41,724 bases of DNA from JBJHCA01 sp050485785 (GCA_050485785.1 JBJHCA010000020.1:1-41724), one strand, 5' to 3'. Positions 23,336 to 31,702 are shown, numbered from the stretch's first letter. Program-made: numbers and translations. The notes: generated by a model not told the origin, from the letters alone.

Positions 23336-24199
23336 ATGAAGTTTTCAGGTACTTTTTTAGGGATTTTTATGATGTATACCTCTTTGTGGGGCCAGTTGCC
23401 ACCGGCCTATAAACTTTTTGACGGGGAAGGCAATCCCGTAGAATGGGAGCGGCTTATGGAAGCCGCACAGCAGAGTGATGTGGTGTTTTTTGGTGAACAG
23501 CACAACAACCCCATTGCGCACTGGCTGCGTTTCCGCATGGTTAAAGACCTCCATGGTATGGGAGGCAAACGACTGATTATCGGTGCGGAAATGTTTGAAC
23601 TCGATGATCAGCTTAAGCTAGACGAGTATCAGCAGGGCCTCATCAATGAGCGCAACTTTGAGCAGGAAGCCCGCCTTTGGAATAATTACAAAACCGATTA
23701 TAAACCCTTGTTCGACTGGAGCCGTCAGCATGATATTTATTGGTATGCCACCAATATTCCCCGGCGTTATGCCAACCTGGTTCACCGGGAAGGCCTGGAA
23801 GCACTGGAGAGATTACCTGAAGCCTCCAGAAATTATTTTCCGCCTCTGCCCATTGAGGTGGATATAGCCCTGGAAACTTACAATGCACTGCTCGAAATGA
23901 TGCCGGCCGGGCACGGAGGCGAAAACTTTGTGGCTGCCCAGGCCGTAAAAGATGCTGCCATGGGCTATACGGTTGCCCGTATTGCAGCTGACGATAAGCT
24001 GGTAGTGCACCTCAACGGCAGTTATCACAACGAAAAACGGGAGGGCATCCTGTGGTATGTGGAGTATTACAGGCCGGGATTAGAAATGCTGGCCATCAGT
24101 ACAGTGGAACAGGACCATCTCTCAGTACTGAATGATGAGCATCGCGGTAAAGCTGATTTCATTATCGTGGTGGATCATCGAATGACCAAAACGTATTAG
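23336..24199 (+). CDS. ChaN-like (DUF399) secreted haem-binding or TIKI-fold protein
   Basis: This is a 287-residue exported protein. A signal peptide covers 1-19 (TSLWGQ). VVFFGEQHNNPIAHWL (about 48-63) is the ChaN hallmark with the His of the EHxN-like motif, followed by IGAEMFELDDQ and, near the end, VVHLNGSYHNEKREG. ChaN in Campylobacter binds two haems in a dimer and is linked to iron uptake; the wider fold is the EreA/ChaN/TIKI superfamily, whose members also include metalloproteases, so either use is possible. There is no lipobox. No haem-uptake gene is next to it, so its role in iron capture is inference. A TACTTTAG sequence at 23307-23314 may be its -7 box. Confidence 0.85.
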   Translation: MKFSGTFLGIFMMYTSLWGQLPPAYKLFDGEGNPVEWERLMEAAQQSDVVFFGEQHNNPIAHWLRFRMVKDLHGMGGKRLIIGAEMFELDDQLKLDEYQQGLINERNFEQEARLWNNYKTDYKPLFDWSRQHDIYWYATNIPRRYANLVHREGLEALERLPEASRNYFPPLPIEVDIALETYNALLEMMPAGHGGENFVAAQAVKDAAMGYTVARIAADDKLVVHLNGSYHNEKREGILWYVEYYRPGLEMLAISTVEQDHLSVLNDEHRGKADFIIVVDHRMTKTY

Positions 24200-24387
24200 T
24201 GCTCAGTAGCGGCAATAATTTCATATCCGCTAGTTGATTACGTATCTGTTTTTTAAGGGCTCAAATGCACCGGGCCACAAGAACTGAGTTAAGTATTTGT
24301 TAATCTGCTTTTTGTATTGAAAAAATGTTGCAATGATTACTAAGTTGCAAGCAATGTGATTATACAACACCAAAAAAAAATAAGCAG

Positions 24388-25395
24388 ATGATGAGAACTG
24401 TACTTGTAGCTATTGGTCTATTGGCCATTTCTTTTGTGCATGCACAAAGCTTTTACACCCTGGTAATCAATGTGTTTCAGGAAGAGTATACTCAGCTGGA
24501 GAATGCCGAGAATCTTACAGCAGATATGCAGGGTTGGTATTTTGACTGGTTTGAAAAGGAGTTAATACCGGCGGTGCATTATCCGATTATGGGCAGCGAT
24601 TATATGGAATTGCTGGAAATCGATACTGACGGAGTTGTGTGGATGGAAGGAGAAAGGCTGGCAATGGTGTTTGCACCTTTTTATTCTTTTTTTATAGACC
24701 CAGCTGTGGATCCGTTCAATACTGATTTCGGAGATGTTTATTACAAATTTGAGAACAGTACTACTACAATTGAATATCGCAATGTAGCCTCCGAGGTCGA
24801 GTTGACCGATGACAATGATGCGTTGTTGTCCCGTTTTAACCTGAAAATTGAAATCCGCCATACAGATGGAAGGGTGCGCTTCTATTACGGGCCTTCTTTT
24901 TTGTCTGAACCTTTTTTAGCCGCCATAAGCGAAGATCCCGTGATTTCCGGACTGGCTCTTTACTATTCCGATGGTGGTTGGGATGAACATTTTTCTCTAA
25001 TGCTGATTTCCGGCGATCCCAATGATCCGGACTTTGATTTTTTTGATGAAGAACCAGACCTAGACGGATATTCATTGACGGGTTTCCCCGATGCAGGCAC
25101 GGTGTACGAGTTTTTCTTTGGCGGACTGGTCAATACCGAAACAGCTCAGCAACAGAACATCCTGAGTGTTTTTCCCAATCCTGCCGGCCATCAGGTAACG
25201 CTGGAAGCTCAAGGAGAGGACTTGTCTGAAGATGACCTTACTGTAAAGCTTTACGATACCACAGGGCGTTTGCATCTTACCATCCCTTTTCAGACCAATA
25301 CACCTATCGATGTTTCGGAATTATCTGCTGGTGTTTATTACTTTCATGTAATGGGCAGTAATGGCCGGACAATCGTTCCCTGGGTAAAGAAGTAA
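24388..25395 (+). CDS. T9SS cargo protein of unknown function
   Basis: This is a 335-residue secreted protein. The signal peptide covers residues 1-20 (SFVHAQ). The middle (about 25-250) is unrecognised, aromatic and acidic, with MGSDYMELLEIDTDGVVW and YYGPSFLSEPFLAAISED; it might be a beta-rich globular domain. The end (VFPNPAGHQVTLEAQ, KLYDTTGRLH, LSAGVYYFHVMG, ending VPWVKK) is a type A T9SS sorting domain of about 80 residues. Two adjacent ATGs (24388 and 24391) are possible starts. It is monocistronic, followed by a strong shared terminator. Confidence 0.8.
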   Translation: MMRTVLVAIGLLAISFVHAQSFYTLVINVFQEEYTQLENAENLTADMQGWYFDWFEKELIPAVHYPIMGSDYMELLEIDTDGVVWMEGERLAMVFAPFYSFFIDPAVDPFNTDFGDVYYKFENSTTTIEYRNVASEVELTDDNDALLSRFNLKIEIRHTDGRVRFYYGPSFLSEPFLAAISEDPVISGLALYYSDGGWDEHFSLMLISGDPNDPDFDFFDEEPDLDGYSLTGFPDAGTVYEFFFGGLVNTETAQQQNILSVFPNPAGHQVTLEAQGEDLSEDDLTVKLYDTTGRLHLTIPFQTNTPIDVSELSAGVYYFHVMGSNGRTIVPWVKK

Positions 25396-25410
25396 ATGTT
25401 ACCCATAGCA

Positions 25411-25442
25411 AAAAAAAGGGGCTGATTCAGCCCCCCTTTTTT
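25411..25442. terminator. Bidirectional rho-independent terminator
   Basis: GGGGCTG (25418-25424) pairs with CAGCCCC (25428-25434) around ATT, flanked by seven A on the left and a T-run on the right. It therefore ends both the T9SS protein gene (plus strand) and the beta-helix lipoprotein gene (minus strand), whose stops are 25393-25395 and 25464-25466. Confidence 0.85.
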
Positions 25443-25463
25443 GCATCGTATGCTAACGTTTAC

Positions 25464-26630
25464 TTAATCGCCTATATCGCCAGAACCATTGTTCTGGAAA
25501 ACGTTATTACCATCGTCAGTAAAGTCTGAAGTGTTGTAGTAATTGATTAAACCCCAGTACTGATTGTTGGCTACCAGACTGTTCCCCAGTCTGAACCGGG
25601 AGTTGTCATACAGATAAATCGCAGCATTCCAGCTAGTATTTCCTCCTCCATAAGTTACTTCAGTATACTGAAATTCATTATTGATGTTGTTGGTATTAAT
25701 CAATCTGATTCCGTCCCAATAACCAGGTGTATTTTGAGCGGCAGTAAAAATAATCTTTTCAGCTGCTGTTCCAATTGCTCTAAGAGATCCGTTGGCTTCA
25801 ACCACAATATATGAAGAAGGGCCCATTTGAAAAACCGCACCGGGATTGACGGTAACATTCGCATTCAGGTATAAAGAACTGAGTATGTGAAACGGAGCCT
25901 GAGTTTTACGCCATGTCTGGGCTTGAGTTACCTGCCCTCCACTCACTTCTATCCTGTTCTGCGGATTATTTTCAAACACAGTATTTTCATCCATACGGTG
26001 CATATGTGAAGCCGTAATATTGACCGGTGCCAATGCACATTGTTGGAAATGATTGCCCGAAAACTCATCGAGTACAAACTCCGTGTTATATACTACCATG
26101 CCGTGATTTCCGCTGTTTCTGATGCTTGTGTTGCGTATCTTCAGCCGACCGTTGGAGTAACAGTACACTGTGCCATCCCATGAATTGTTTCCGCCTCCAT
26201 ATTCAAAAATAACGTGCTCAAGATGGTTGAGAACATTGTTCGAAGTAAACAGCAGGTATTCCCAATATCCCGGTGTAGGTGATTCGCCGCGGAAATGAAT
26301 AGGATCGTCTGATGTACCTACGGCATTAAGTGATCCGGCATTTTGCACAATAATTGAAGAGGAATTCTTCATGGAGATGTAAACCCCCGGCTCTACAGTA
26401 ACATTGGCTTCCAACACCCACGATCCCGAAACGAAATAGTCGGGAACATTTGGATCGCTGATGCGGTTGGTCAGTGTAATTGGAGTAGACTGGGTTCCTG
26501 TTAGTTCGATTGGCAACAGTTGAATGTCGTCATCTTCCTTGGGTTTGCAAGCCTGGAAGGCAAGCATGGCAGAGAAAAAGAGCAAAAATGTAAATTTGAA
26601 ACTTTGACCTGGTTGCAGTTTGTTTTTCAT
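25464..26630 (-). CDS. Right-handed beta-helix lipoprotein with an internal duplication
   Basis: The protein is 388 residues with the ATG at 26630. The signal ends in a lipobox (LAFQACKP) with the lipidated Cys at about residue 27. The rest is a parallel beta-helix: short strands every 20-25 residues rich in Asn, Gly and Val. Two copies of a roughly 150-residue unit are seen. Copy 1 has VEPGVYISMKNSSSIIVQ, PTPGYWEYLLF and FEYGGGNNSWDGTVYCY; copy 2 has VNPGAVFQMGPSSYIVVE, NTPGYWDGIRL and VTYGGGNTSWNAAIYLY. Carbohydrate binding or lyase activity is typical of the fold, but no catalytic residues can be named. An upstream minus-strand GAAATTTG sequence may be its -7 box. Confidence 0.8.
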   Translation of the reverse strand: MKNKLQPGQSFKFTFLLFFSAMLAFQACKPKEDDDIQLLPIELTGTQSTPITLTNRISDPNVPDYFVSGSWVLEANVTVEPGVYISMKNSSSIIVQNAGSLNAVGTSDDPIHFRGESPTPGYWEYLLFTSNNVLNHLEHVIFEYGGGNNSWDGTVYCYSNGRLKIRNTSIRNSGNHGMVVYNTEFVLDEFSGNHFQQCALAPVNITASHMHRMDENTVFENNPQNRIEVSGGQVTQAQTWRKTQAPFHILSSLYLNANVTVNPGAVFQMGPSSYIVVEANGSLRAIGTAAEKIIFTAAQNTPGYWDGIRLINTNNINNEFQYTEVTYGGGNTSWNAAIYLYDNSRFRLGNSLVANNQYWGLINYYNTSDFTDDGNNVFQNNGSGDIGD

Positions 26631-26848
26631 GGTTTTTGAATTTGATAAGGATTTTGAAAAGTTCAAATTTCGGTGTTATATGTATACAACCATCGTTTGC
26701 ACTTAACTTTTTTAAGCTTAATTCAATGTTTTTTAAAAACTGTTACCAGGCTTCATAAAGCAATATGGTATCGACCAATACTAAACATTGATTTTTCAAC
26801 AAGAACTATTCCAAATATGCTTTGACAGGAAGATAAAACATGAAAATC

Positions 26849-26868
26849 AGCTATTTTATGTAATAGCT
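26849..26868 (-). terminator. AT-rich hairpin after the PagL-like gene
   Basis: AGCTATT (26849-26855) pairs exactly with AATAGCT (26862-26868) around TTATGT. It lies 50 bases after the stop of the PagL-like gene, so a terminator is the likely role. T-richness on the minus strand is weak (GATTTTCATGTTTT), and the better T-run is on the plus side. Confidence 0.35.
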
Positions 26869-26918
26869 TTTTGTTTAATATTAGACAGTCCCGGATTAGC
26901 TTTTTGTGATATTGCCTC

Positions 26919-28043
26919 CTACCAGAATGAAATGCCTGCATGAAGGCTGAAATATTCTGCCGTTGCAAAATGGGTTTTGAGGCTTACTCCGGTAAAAAAG
27001 CGCGCCCGTATGGCGTTGATCTGCGCAAAGTGGTACCGGCAATGCAAAGTGAAATACAGCACTTCGGGGGCATATTCAGCACCGCGAAGGTAAAAACCGG
27101 CTTCACCTGCAAATGAAAAATTGCCGAAAAATACCTCCCCGGTTGTATAAGCCTGCAATCTGGTACGGTACCTTACCGGATTGCCTTCACGATCCATTTG
27201 ACGCGAATAGTCGATAAAAAACCTGACCCACTCGTTGTGTTCCATTCCCATGCCTGCATGAAAAATGAAGGTAGATGACAAACGACGGTACCCGCCGGCT
27301 TTTACGGTAAATACCTTAAACAGGGGCCCGCTGATGGTGTTGCCACCCTGCCGCATGGCAGCCCCCGCCGATATCTGATATCCCCACATGGGGGGAGTGT
27401 ACTTCAGCGGATCATCAGTGGGAGTAAGTGCAGGCGGGGCTCCGTCCGGACGCCATGATACCCCCACACTCAATGCGGCAAAATTGATTCCCAAATTGGG
27501 CAATACGGTACCGCCATTGGAATAATGATGCCCCTGCCCGGAGATTCGCATTTTCCAGTAATCGCTCAACCTGAAAATCAGGCCGATTTCAGCCCCGGTA
27601 AGGTTGTTCCAGTGGGTGCTGATCACATTGTTTTCAGGATTCTGAAGCCGGTCAAACTTGCGGCTAACATAGCCAATTCCCATCCCCATCCGGATTTGGG
27701 CCCGAACCACTGAACTGAGGCGGTATTGCTTGCCCAGAAAGGGATAGATTCCTGCGGCCCGGCCAAATATGTCGCGATCCCCAAAACTGTGTGCATTGAA
27801 TGACAGCCCGAATTCAGGGAACTCATGCCAGAGATGCCAGTGCCTGCTGCCATTGAAACGCTGCACATAATTGATCTGCAATGCAAAGGAGTTTTCGGTA
27901 ATATCGGGAAGTATTCGATCAGTATGCTTAACAATTCGTCCGGTTAGGAGCAGGCCGTCCCATTGTGGCTGCGCCACAAGCGTGGAACACGCGCAACAAA
28001 AAGATACCCCAAACAGAAAAAAAAATTGCCGTTTCAATTGCAT
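26919..28043 (-). CDS. PagL-like lipid A deacylase (acyloxyacyl hydrolase family)
   Basis: This is a 374-residue outer-membrane protein. Residues 1-25 form a signal peptide ending in LVAQ. The sequence alternates in beta-barrel fashion to the end, which is FSLHAGISFW with the usual C-terminal aromatic. GHHYSNGGTVLPNLGINF (about 171-188) matches the active-site segment of PagL, with His173 and Ser175 as the His-x-Ser pair. Such enzymes remove a fatty acid from lipid A and so alter outer-membrane recognition. It is about twice the length of PagL (150 residues), so it has additional strands or a second domain from about 200 onward. Substrate is inferred. It is preceded by a perfect promoter that leaves almost no leader. 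Confidence 0.75.
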   Translation of the reverse strand: MQLKRQFFFLFGVSFCCACSTLVAQPQWDGLLLTGRIVKHTDRILPDITENSFALQINYVQRFNGSRHWHLWHEFPEFGLSFNAHSFGDRDIFGRAAGIYPFLGKQYRLSSVVRAQIRMGMGIGYVSRKFDRLQNPENNVISTHWNNLTGAEIGLIFRLSDYWKMRISGQGHHYSNGGTVLPNLGINFAALSVGVSWRPDGAPPALTPTDDPLKYTPPMWGYQISAGAAMRQGGNTISGPLFKVFTVKAGGYRRLSSTFIFHAGMGMEHNEWVRFFIDYSRQMDREGNPVRYRTRLQAYTTGEVFFGNFSFAGEAGFYLRGAEYAPEVLYFTLHCRYHFAQINAIRARFFTGVSLKTHFATAEYFSLHAGISFW

Positions 28044-28047
28044 GTTC

Positions 28048-28078
28048 CAAAATTATCAAAATCCCCCCCGCTGACCAA
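28048..28078 (-). promoter_or_regulatory. Full Bacteroidota promoter (TTG-N20-TAATTTTG) with near-leaderless start
   Basis: On the minus strand TTG (28078-28076) is followed by 20 bases and a perfect TAATTTTG (28055-28048). The ATG of the PagL-like gene at 28043 lies only four bases beyond the box, so initiation at the usual five to seven bases downstream would be at or past the ATG. The box lies in the 45-base gap behind hutH. Confidence 0.7.
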
Positions 28079-28088
28079 TATTTTCGGG

Positions 28089-29582
28089 CTAAACGGGCTG
28101 ATGATGTCTCATCCATGCCAAAGTAGTCTGCATATCGGTGTAAAGCGGGCGATCCTCCGCCAGAGGAGCTACGTGCTGCCGGTAATTGTCCAGCTTGTTC
28201 TCCAGCAGCCCGGATGTCCTTTGTGGGCGTCTGAACTCCATGGCCTGTGCGGCTGCCATCCACTCGATGGCCAGTATCTGGTAGGTATTGTTCACCAGTT
28301 TTACCAGCCTGGTGCCTGCATTGGCCGCCATGCTAACATGATCTTCCTGGCCATTGCATGAAACTATGGAGTCGACGGATGCAGGGCTGCAAAGTTGTTT
28401 GTTCTGGCTCACAATGGAAGCGGCCGTGTATTGAGCTATCATCATGCCTGAATGCAGGCCTGAATGCTTGGTCAGAAATGGCGGTAAACCCCGGCTTCCA
28501 CCAATGATCTGATAAAGTCGCCTTTCGCTGATATTGCCCAGTTCACTAATGGCAAGTGCCAGATAATCCAGAGCCAGTGCAATGGGCTGGGCGTGAAAAT
28601 TGCCACCCGACAAGATGAGGTCCTCATCCGGAAAAACGTTGGGATTATCAGTTACGGCATTCACTTCCCGTTCCATTACACCGGTTACATAGCGAATGGC
28701 ATCTGCCGAAGCTCCGTGAACCTGGGGTATGCAACGAAAGCTGTAGGGGTCCTGCACCTGTTCTTTCTCCATGGCCGCCATTGGACTGTCTTTGAGAATC
28801 TGCCTGATATGCCCGGCGGTTTCCTGCTGTCCCTGATGGATGCGGATGCGATGCAGCGAGGGGTGAAAAGGTTCCATACGGCACCGGAAAGCATCAAGGC
28901 TGAGTGCTCCGGTCAGGTTTGCCCACTGCAGCATGTTTTCTGCATGGCGGCAGGACCATACCCCAAATGCTGTTGAAAACTGTGTTCCGTTGAGCAGGGC
29001 CAGTCCTTCTTTGGCTTTGAGCTTGAGGGGGCTCAAGCCTAAACCGGACAACACCGCTGAGGCTTTTTGTCGTTTTCCGCGGTATTGCACTTCCCCTTCA
29101 CCGATCAGCATCAGGCTTAGGTGGGCCAGCGGGGCCAGGTCGCCTGACGCACCCAGTGATCCTTGCTCGTAAATGACAGGCATTACGCCGGCATTGTAAA
29201 GATTAACCATGAGCTGGAGTGTGTCAGGATGAATTCCCGAATGTGCTTTGGCCAGATTGATGATTTTGAGCAGGAAGATCCACCGGGTTATTTCCGGATC
29301 AATTTCAGGGCCTGTACCACAGGCATGGGAGCGAACCAGGTTTTCCTGAAGAGCCCCCGTTTCATGGTCCGAAATGCGAACGTCACACAGTGACCCGAAT
29401 CCCGTATTGATGCCATAGATCAGGTTAGTATTTCCCTGTAGTTTTGATTCCAGGTAATTGCGGCAATCCGTTACTTCGTTCATTAAATCCGGGGAAAGGG
29501 TTATTCCTTTCTGACTCGCGTAAATGGTATATAGTTCATCCCAATGGACGGATTTGATGGATTGGCTTGAAATAGTGTGCAT
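28089..29582 (-). CDS. hutH: Histidine ammonia-lyase
   Basis: This 497-residue enzyme deaminates histidine to urocanate in the cytoplasm, the first step of histidine breakdown. The MIO cofactor arises from Ala145-Ser146-Gly147 in GSLGASGDLAPLAHL. Tyr56 in IYGINTGFGSL and SIVSCNGQEDHVSM (catalytic Glu and substrate contacts) are conserved. The pair Ser85-His86 in LVRSHACGTG is typical of histidine rather than phenylalanine or tyrosine lyases, so I assign HAL. Length is close to the family's 500-510. No hutU, hutI or hutG lies nearby, so the rest of the pathway is elsewhere, or urocanate is the product used. The PagL-like gene follows on the same strand but has its own promoter. Confidence 0.93.
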   Translation of the reverse strand: MHTISSQSIKSVHWDELYTIYASQKGITLSPDLMNEVTDCRNYLESKLQGNTNLIYGINTGFGSLCDVRISDHETGALQENLVRSHACGTGPEIDPEITRWIFLLKIINLAKAHSGIHPDTLQLMVNLYNAGVMPVIYEQGSLGASGDLAPLAHLSLMLIGEGEVQYRGKRQKASAVLSGLGLSPLKLKAKEGLALLNGTQFSTAFGVWSCRHAENMLQWANLTGALSLDAFRCRMEPFHPSLHRIRIHQGQQETAGHIRQILKDSPMAAMEKEQVQDPYSFRCIPQVHGASADAIRYVTGVMEREVNAVTDNPNVFPDEDLILSGGNFHAQPIALALDYLALAISELGNISERRLYQIIGGSRGLPPFLTKHSGLHSGMMIAQYTAASIVSQNKQLCSPASVDSIVSCNGQEDHVSMAANAGTRLVKLVNNTYQILAIEWMAAAQAMEFRRPQRTSGLLENKLDNYRQHVAPLAEDRPLYTDMQTTLAWMRHHQPV

Positions 29583-29650
29583 AATTACAATACATGATTT
29601 TGAAGCTCGTTACCGGCAATCCGGCTGATCAGCGGTCAAAGATATTGACT

Positions 29651-29658
29651 TATTTTTG
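29651..29658 (+). promoter_or_regulatory. Bacteroidota -7 promoter box (TATTTTTG)
   Basis: A perfect TAnnTTTG match 72 bases before the ATG of the GlsB-type gene (leader about 59 nt). A second, less good box (TATCTTTC) is at 29689-29696, nearer the gene. No TTG is seen at -33 for either. Confidence 0.5.
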
Positions 29659-29722
29659 GAGCAAACACCAGCATTGCGGGAATTTCTATATCTTTCGAAC
29701 TGCAATTTCAAAAAGTAAAAGC

Positions 29723-29971
29723 ATGGGAACCATTATTTATGTAATCATTGTGGGCGGGCTGGCCGGTTGGCTGGCGGGATTGGTGATCAAAGGGCGCGGA
29801 ATGGGCATCATACTCAACATACTGGTCGGCATTGTGGGAGCTATGATCGGTAATTGGGTGTTTACCCAGGCCGGATGGAGTACCGGTACCGGGCTATTCT
29901 CCAATTTATTCGTTGCTTTTGTGGGCGCTTCAATATTGTTGGGCATCCTCAAGCTCATCCGTTCTGCCTGA
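29723..29971 (+). CDS. GlsB/YeaQ/YmgE family membrane protein
   Basis: The protein is 82 residues from the ATG at 29723. Three hydrophobic segments are seen: about 3-22 (IIYVIIVGGLAGWLAGLVI), 28-48 (GIILNILVGIVGAMIGNWVF) and 58-80. KGRGMGIILNILVG and the Gly pattern (GGLAGWLAG, VGIVGAMIG) are the family's hallmark. The family was named 'transglycosylase-associated', is induced under stress in some bacteria, and has no proven activity. The frame extends upstream to 29594, but with no membrane-protein character and beyond the promoter box. It is divergent from hutH. The next gene, tag, starts 11 bases on, suggesting an operon. Confidence 0.88.
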   Translation: MGTIIYVIIVGGLAGWLAGLVIKGRGMGIILNILVGIVGAMIGNWVFTQAGWSTGTGLFSNLFVAFVGASILLGILKLIRSA

Positions 29972-29982
29972 AAATTTAGTTC

Positions 29983-30558
29983 ATGTCAATCCAACCCATC
30001 AGATGCACCTGGTGTGGCAGTGACCCGCTGTACGTTTCATATCACGATGAAGAGTGGGGCGTGCCCGAATACGATGACCGGACACTGTTTGCCAAGCTGA
30101 TTTTGGACGGAGCTCAGGCCGGTTTAAGCTGGATCACGATTTTAAAGCGAAGGGAAGAGTATTACCGTGCATTTGAAGGATTAGATCCGGAAATACTGAG
30201 CAGATATAATGAATCCGATGTGGAGCGCCTCATGGGCGATCAGGGCATCATCCGGAACCGCGCCAAGATAAATGCCGCCATTGGCAACGCCCGTGCTTAT
30301 ATGAACATGCAACACCGCGGGGAATCGTTCAGTCAATTTTTATGGCAGTTTGTGGATGGCAAACCACTCATCAATCAATGGAATACACTGAAGGAAGTTC
30401 CTGCCAGTACACCCCTGTCTGAATCAATGAGTAAAGCACTGAAAAGCAAAGGGTTTAAATTTGCCGGCCCTACCATTGTTTATGCGTTTATGCAGGCTAC
30501 CGGCATGGTGAATGACCATGTAACAGATTGTTTTCGGTATCGGGAGGTATTGCTATAA
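29983..30558 (+). CDS. tag: DNA-3-methyladenine glycosylase I
   Basis: This 191-residue base-excision enzyme removes 3-methyladenine from alkylated DNA. The four zinc ligands of Tag are all there: Cys in RCTWCG, His in SYHDEEWG, and His and Cys in NDHVTDCFRY near the end. YHDEEWGVPEYDD and AQAGLSWITILKRREEYY are the usual lesion-binding stretches; the Glu in EEWG is conserved. The length equals that of the E. coli enzyme. It follows the GlsB-type gene by 11 bases. There is no ada or alkA next to it, so induction by alkylation cannot be read from context. Confidence 0.95.
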   Translation: MSIQPIRCTWCGSDPLYVSYHDEEWGVPEYDDRTLFAKLILDGAQAGLSWITILKRREEYYRAFEGLDPEILSRYNESDVERLMGDQGIIRNRAKINAAIGNARAYMNMQHRGESFSQFLWQFVDGKPLINQWNTLKEVPASTPLSESMSKALKSKGFKFAGPTIVYAFMQATGMVNDHVTDCFRYREVLL

Positions 30559-30610
30559 GTTGCTATATTGCAGCAGCTTTCTTCTTTGTTAACCCCGAAA
30601 TCCACCCATC

Positions 30611-31078
30611 ATGAACTTCAGGGTATCGATTTTTTTGTTCAGCTTAATGCTGATGACGGTAAGTGTTAATGCTTTACCGTTAAACCAGAATGATTTTGAA
30701 GCTATTGCTCAGCGTTGGCAGGCTTTTATTGTGGCGTGGGAGAATGAAGATGCCGAAGCATGTGCCCGGTTTTATTTACAGGATGGAGTTAATGTGCCTC
30801 CGCAGCTTCCGGCCAATCAGGGCAGAGAAAACATTCAGGCTTTTTATGCATGGTTGTTTTCGATGAATCAATCATCTGTATACCGGCATTTGTCTTCACA
30901 ATTGCACATTTCCAGCGGCATGGCAGTTGAATATGCTGCATTTGAGGTAGACTGGGTACCCAATGCAGGTGACCCGTGGACGTATTTTGCCCGGTGCATG
31001 GTTCACTGGGTCAAGGATGAAGACGGGCTCTGGTATATTTCCGGGCTGTACTTCAATACTCCACCACAGGCAAACTAA
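30611..31078 (+). CDS. Secreted NTF2-like (SnoaL/DUF4440-type) protein
   Basis: The protein is 155 residues. Residues 1-21 are a signal peptide (SVNALP). The rest is one NTF2-like domain: the first helix FEAIAQRWQAFIVAWENEDAEACARFY, the loop DGVNVPPQLPANQGREN, and strands ending in FEVDWVP, FARCMVHWV and LWYISGLYFN. The family includes enzymes and binding proteins; no catalytic residues are recognised. It ends convergent with the CBS gene, the two stop codons overlapping by four bases. A second NTF2-like protein, without a signal peptide, lies at 33263, so the domain appears twice within 3 kb; the two are only distantly alike. Confidence 0.75.
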   Translation: MNFRVSIFLFSLMLMTVSVNALPLNQNDFEAIAQRWQAFIVAWENEDAEACARFYLQDGVNVPPQLPANQGRENIQAFYAWLFSMNQSSVYRHLSSQLHISSGMAVEYAAFEVDWVPNAGDPWTYFARCMVHWVKDEDGLWYISGLYFNTPPQAN

Positions 31079-31506
31079 GCAGGCAGCTTGAGGTCAAAGG
31101 CGTAGATGATCAGGTCGTAGGTAGTGAGCACGCCTACCAGTTTATTTTGGTCATCGACTACCGGAATGGCATGAAAAAGATTTTCACTGAAAATTTCAGC
31201 GGCAACGTCCAGGCGGTCATTGGGATTGAGTTTAGCCAGTTTGGTAGTCATTACCTCTTCAACCAGCAATGTTCTGAAAATTTCTTTGTTGGCTGACTCG
31301 GACTTCATTCCCAGCGATACACCCTGAGAGATGCGGTAAATATCTGATTTGCTGACCAGGCCAATGAGGGTGCCATCCTGCACTACCGGAACATGATGGA
31401 AGCGGTGTTGGTCAAATATTTCCTTTACCGTTTGGAGAGAATCTCCCGGAGCAACGGTAATCACGTTTTTGGTCATGATTTCTGAAATGAGAGCACGTGG
31501 ATTCAT
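31075..31506 (-). CDS. CBS domain pair protein
   Basis: The protein is 143 residues from the ATG at 31506. CBS1 (about 10-65) has EIMTKNVITVAPGDSLQT and FHHVPVVQDGTLIGLVSKSDI. CBS2 (about 85-140) has VEEVMTTKLAKLNPNDRL and FHAIPVVDDQNKLVGVLTTYDL. CBS pairs bind adenosine nucleotides or SAM and control partner proteins by energy status. As there is no catalytic or transport domain, it is probably a free regulatory subunit. The longer frame to 31551 runs into the promoter box at 31549-31556. It is divergent from nhaA with about 200 bases between, so a role in ion transport control is a guess. Confidence 0.88.
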   Translation of the reverse strand: MNPRALISEIMTKNVITVAPGDSLQTVKEIFDQHRFHHVPVVQDGTLIGLVSKSDIYRISQGVSLGMKSESANKEIFRTLLVEEVMTTKLAKLNPNDRLDVAAEIFSENLFHAIPVVDDQNKLVGVLTTYDLIIYAFDLKLPA

Positions 31507-31548
31507 AGCGATGGATTGATTGAAATTCAGTGATATATAAATTGATGC

Positions 31549-31556
31549 CAAAGGTA
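31549..31556 (-). promoter_or_regulatory. Bacteroidota -7 promoter box of the CBS gene (TACCTTTG)
   Basis: A perfect minus-strand TACCTTTG that contains the first codon of the longest frame (31551). Initiation at about 31543 would give a leader of about 37 nt before the ATG at 31506. No clear TTG is present upstream. Confidence 0.65.
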
Positions 31557-31702
31557 CTGATTGGTGTGGAAAAATAAAGGAAAACCAGCTATTTAGAGTC
31601 TTTCAAAAATAGAAAAAATATGGGATAAAATCAGGTTGTCATATTAAAACAAGTTAATTTCGCAGCGCATCAGGCAACATTGCCTTAACATGCAGTTTTA
31701 CT

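Noticed and set aside
28089..29582. Phenylalanine or tyrosine ammonia-lyase
   Set aside because: The Ser-His pair in LVRSHACG is that of histidine lyases; the phenylalanine and tyrosine types have Phe-Leu or His-Leu there.
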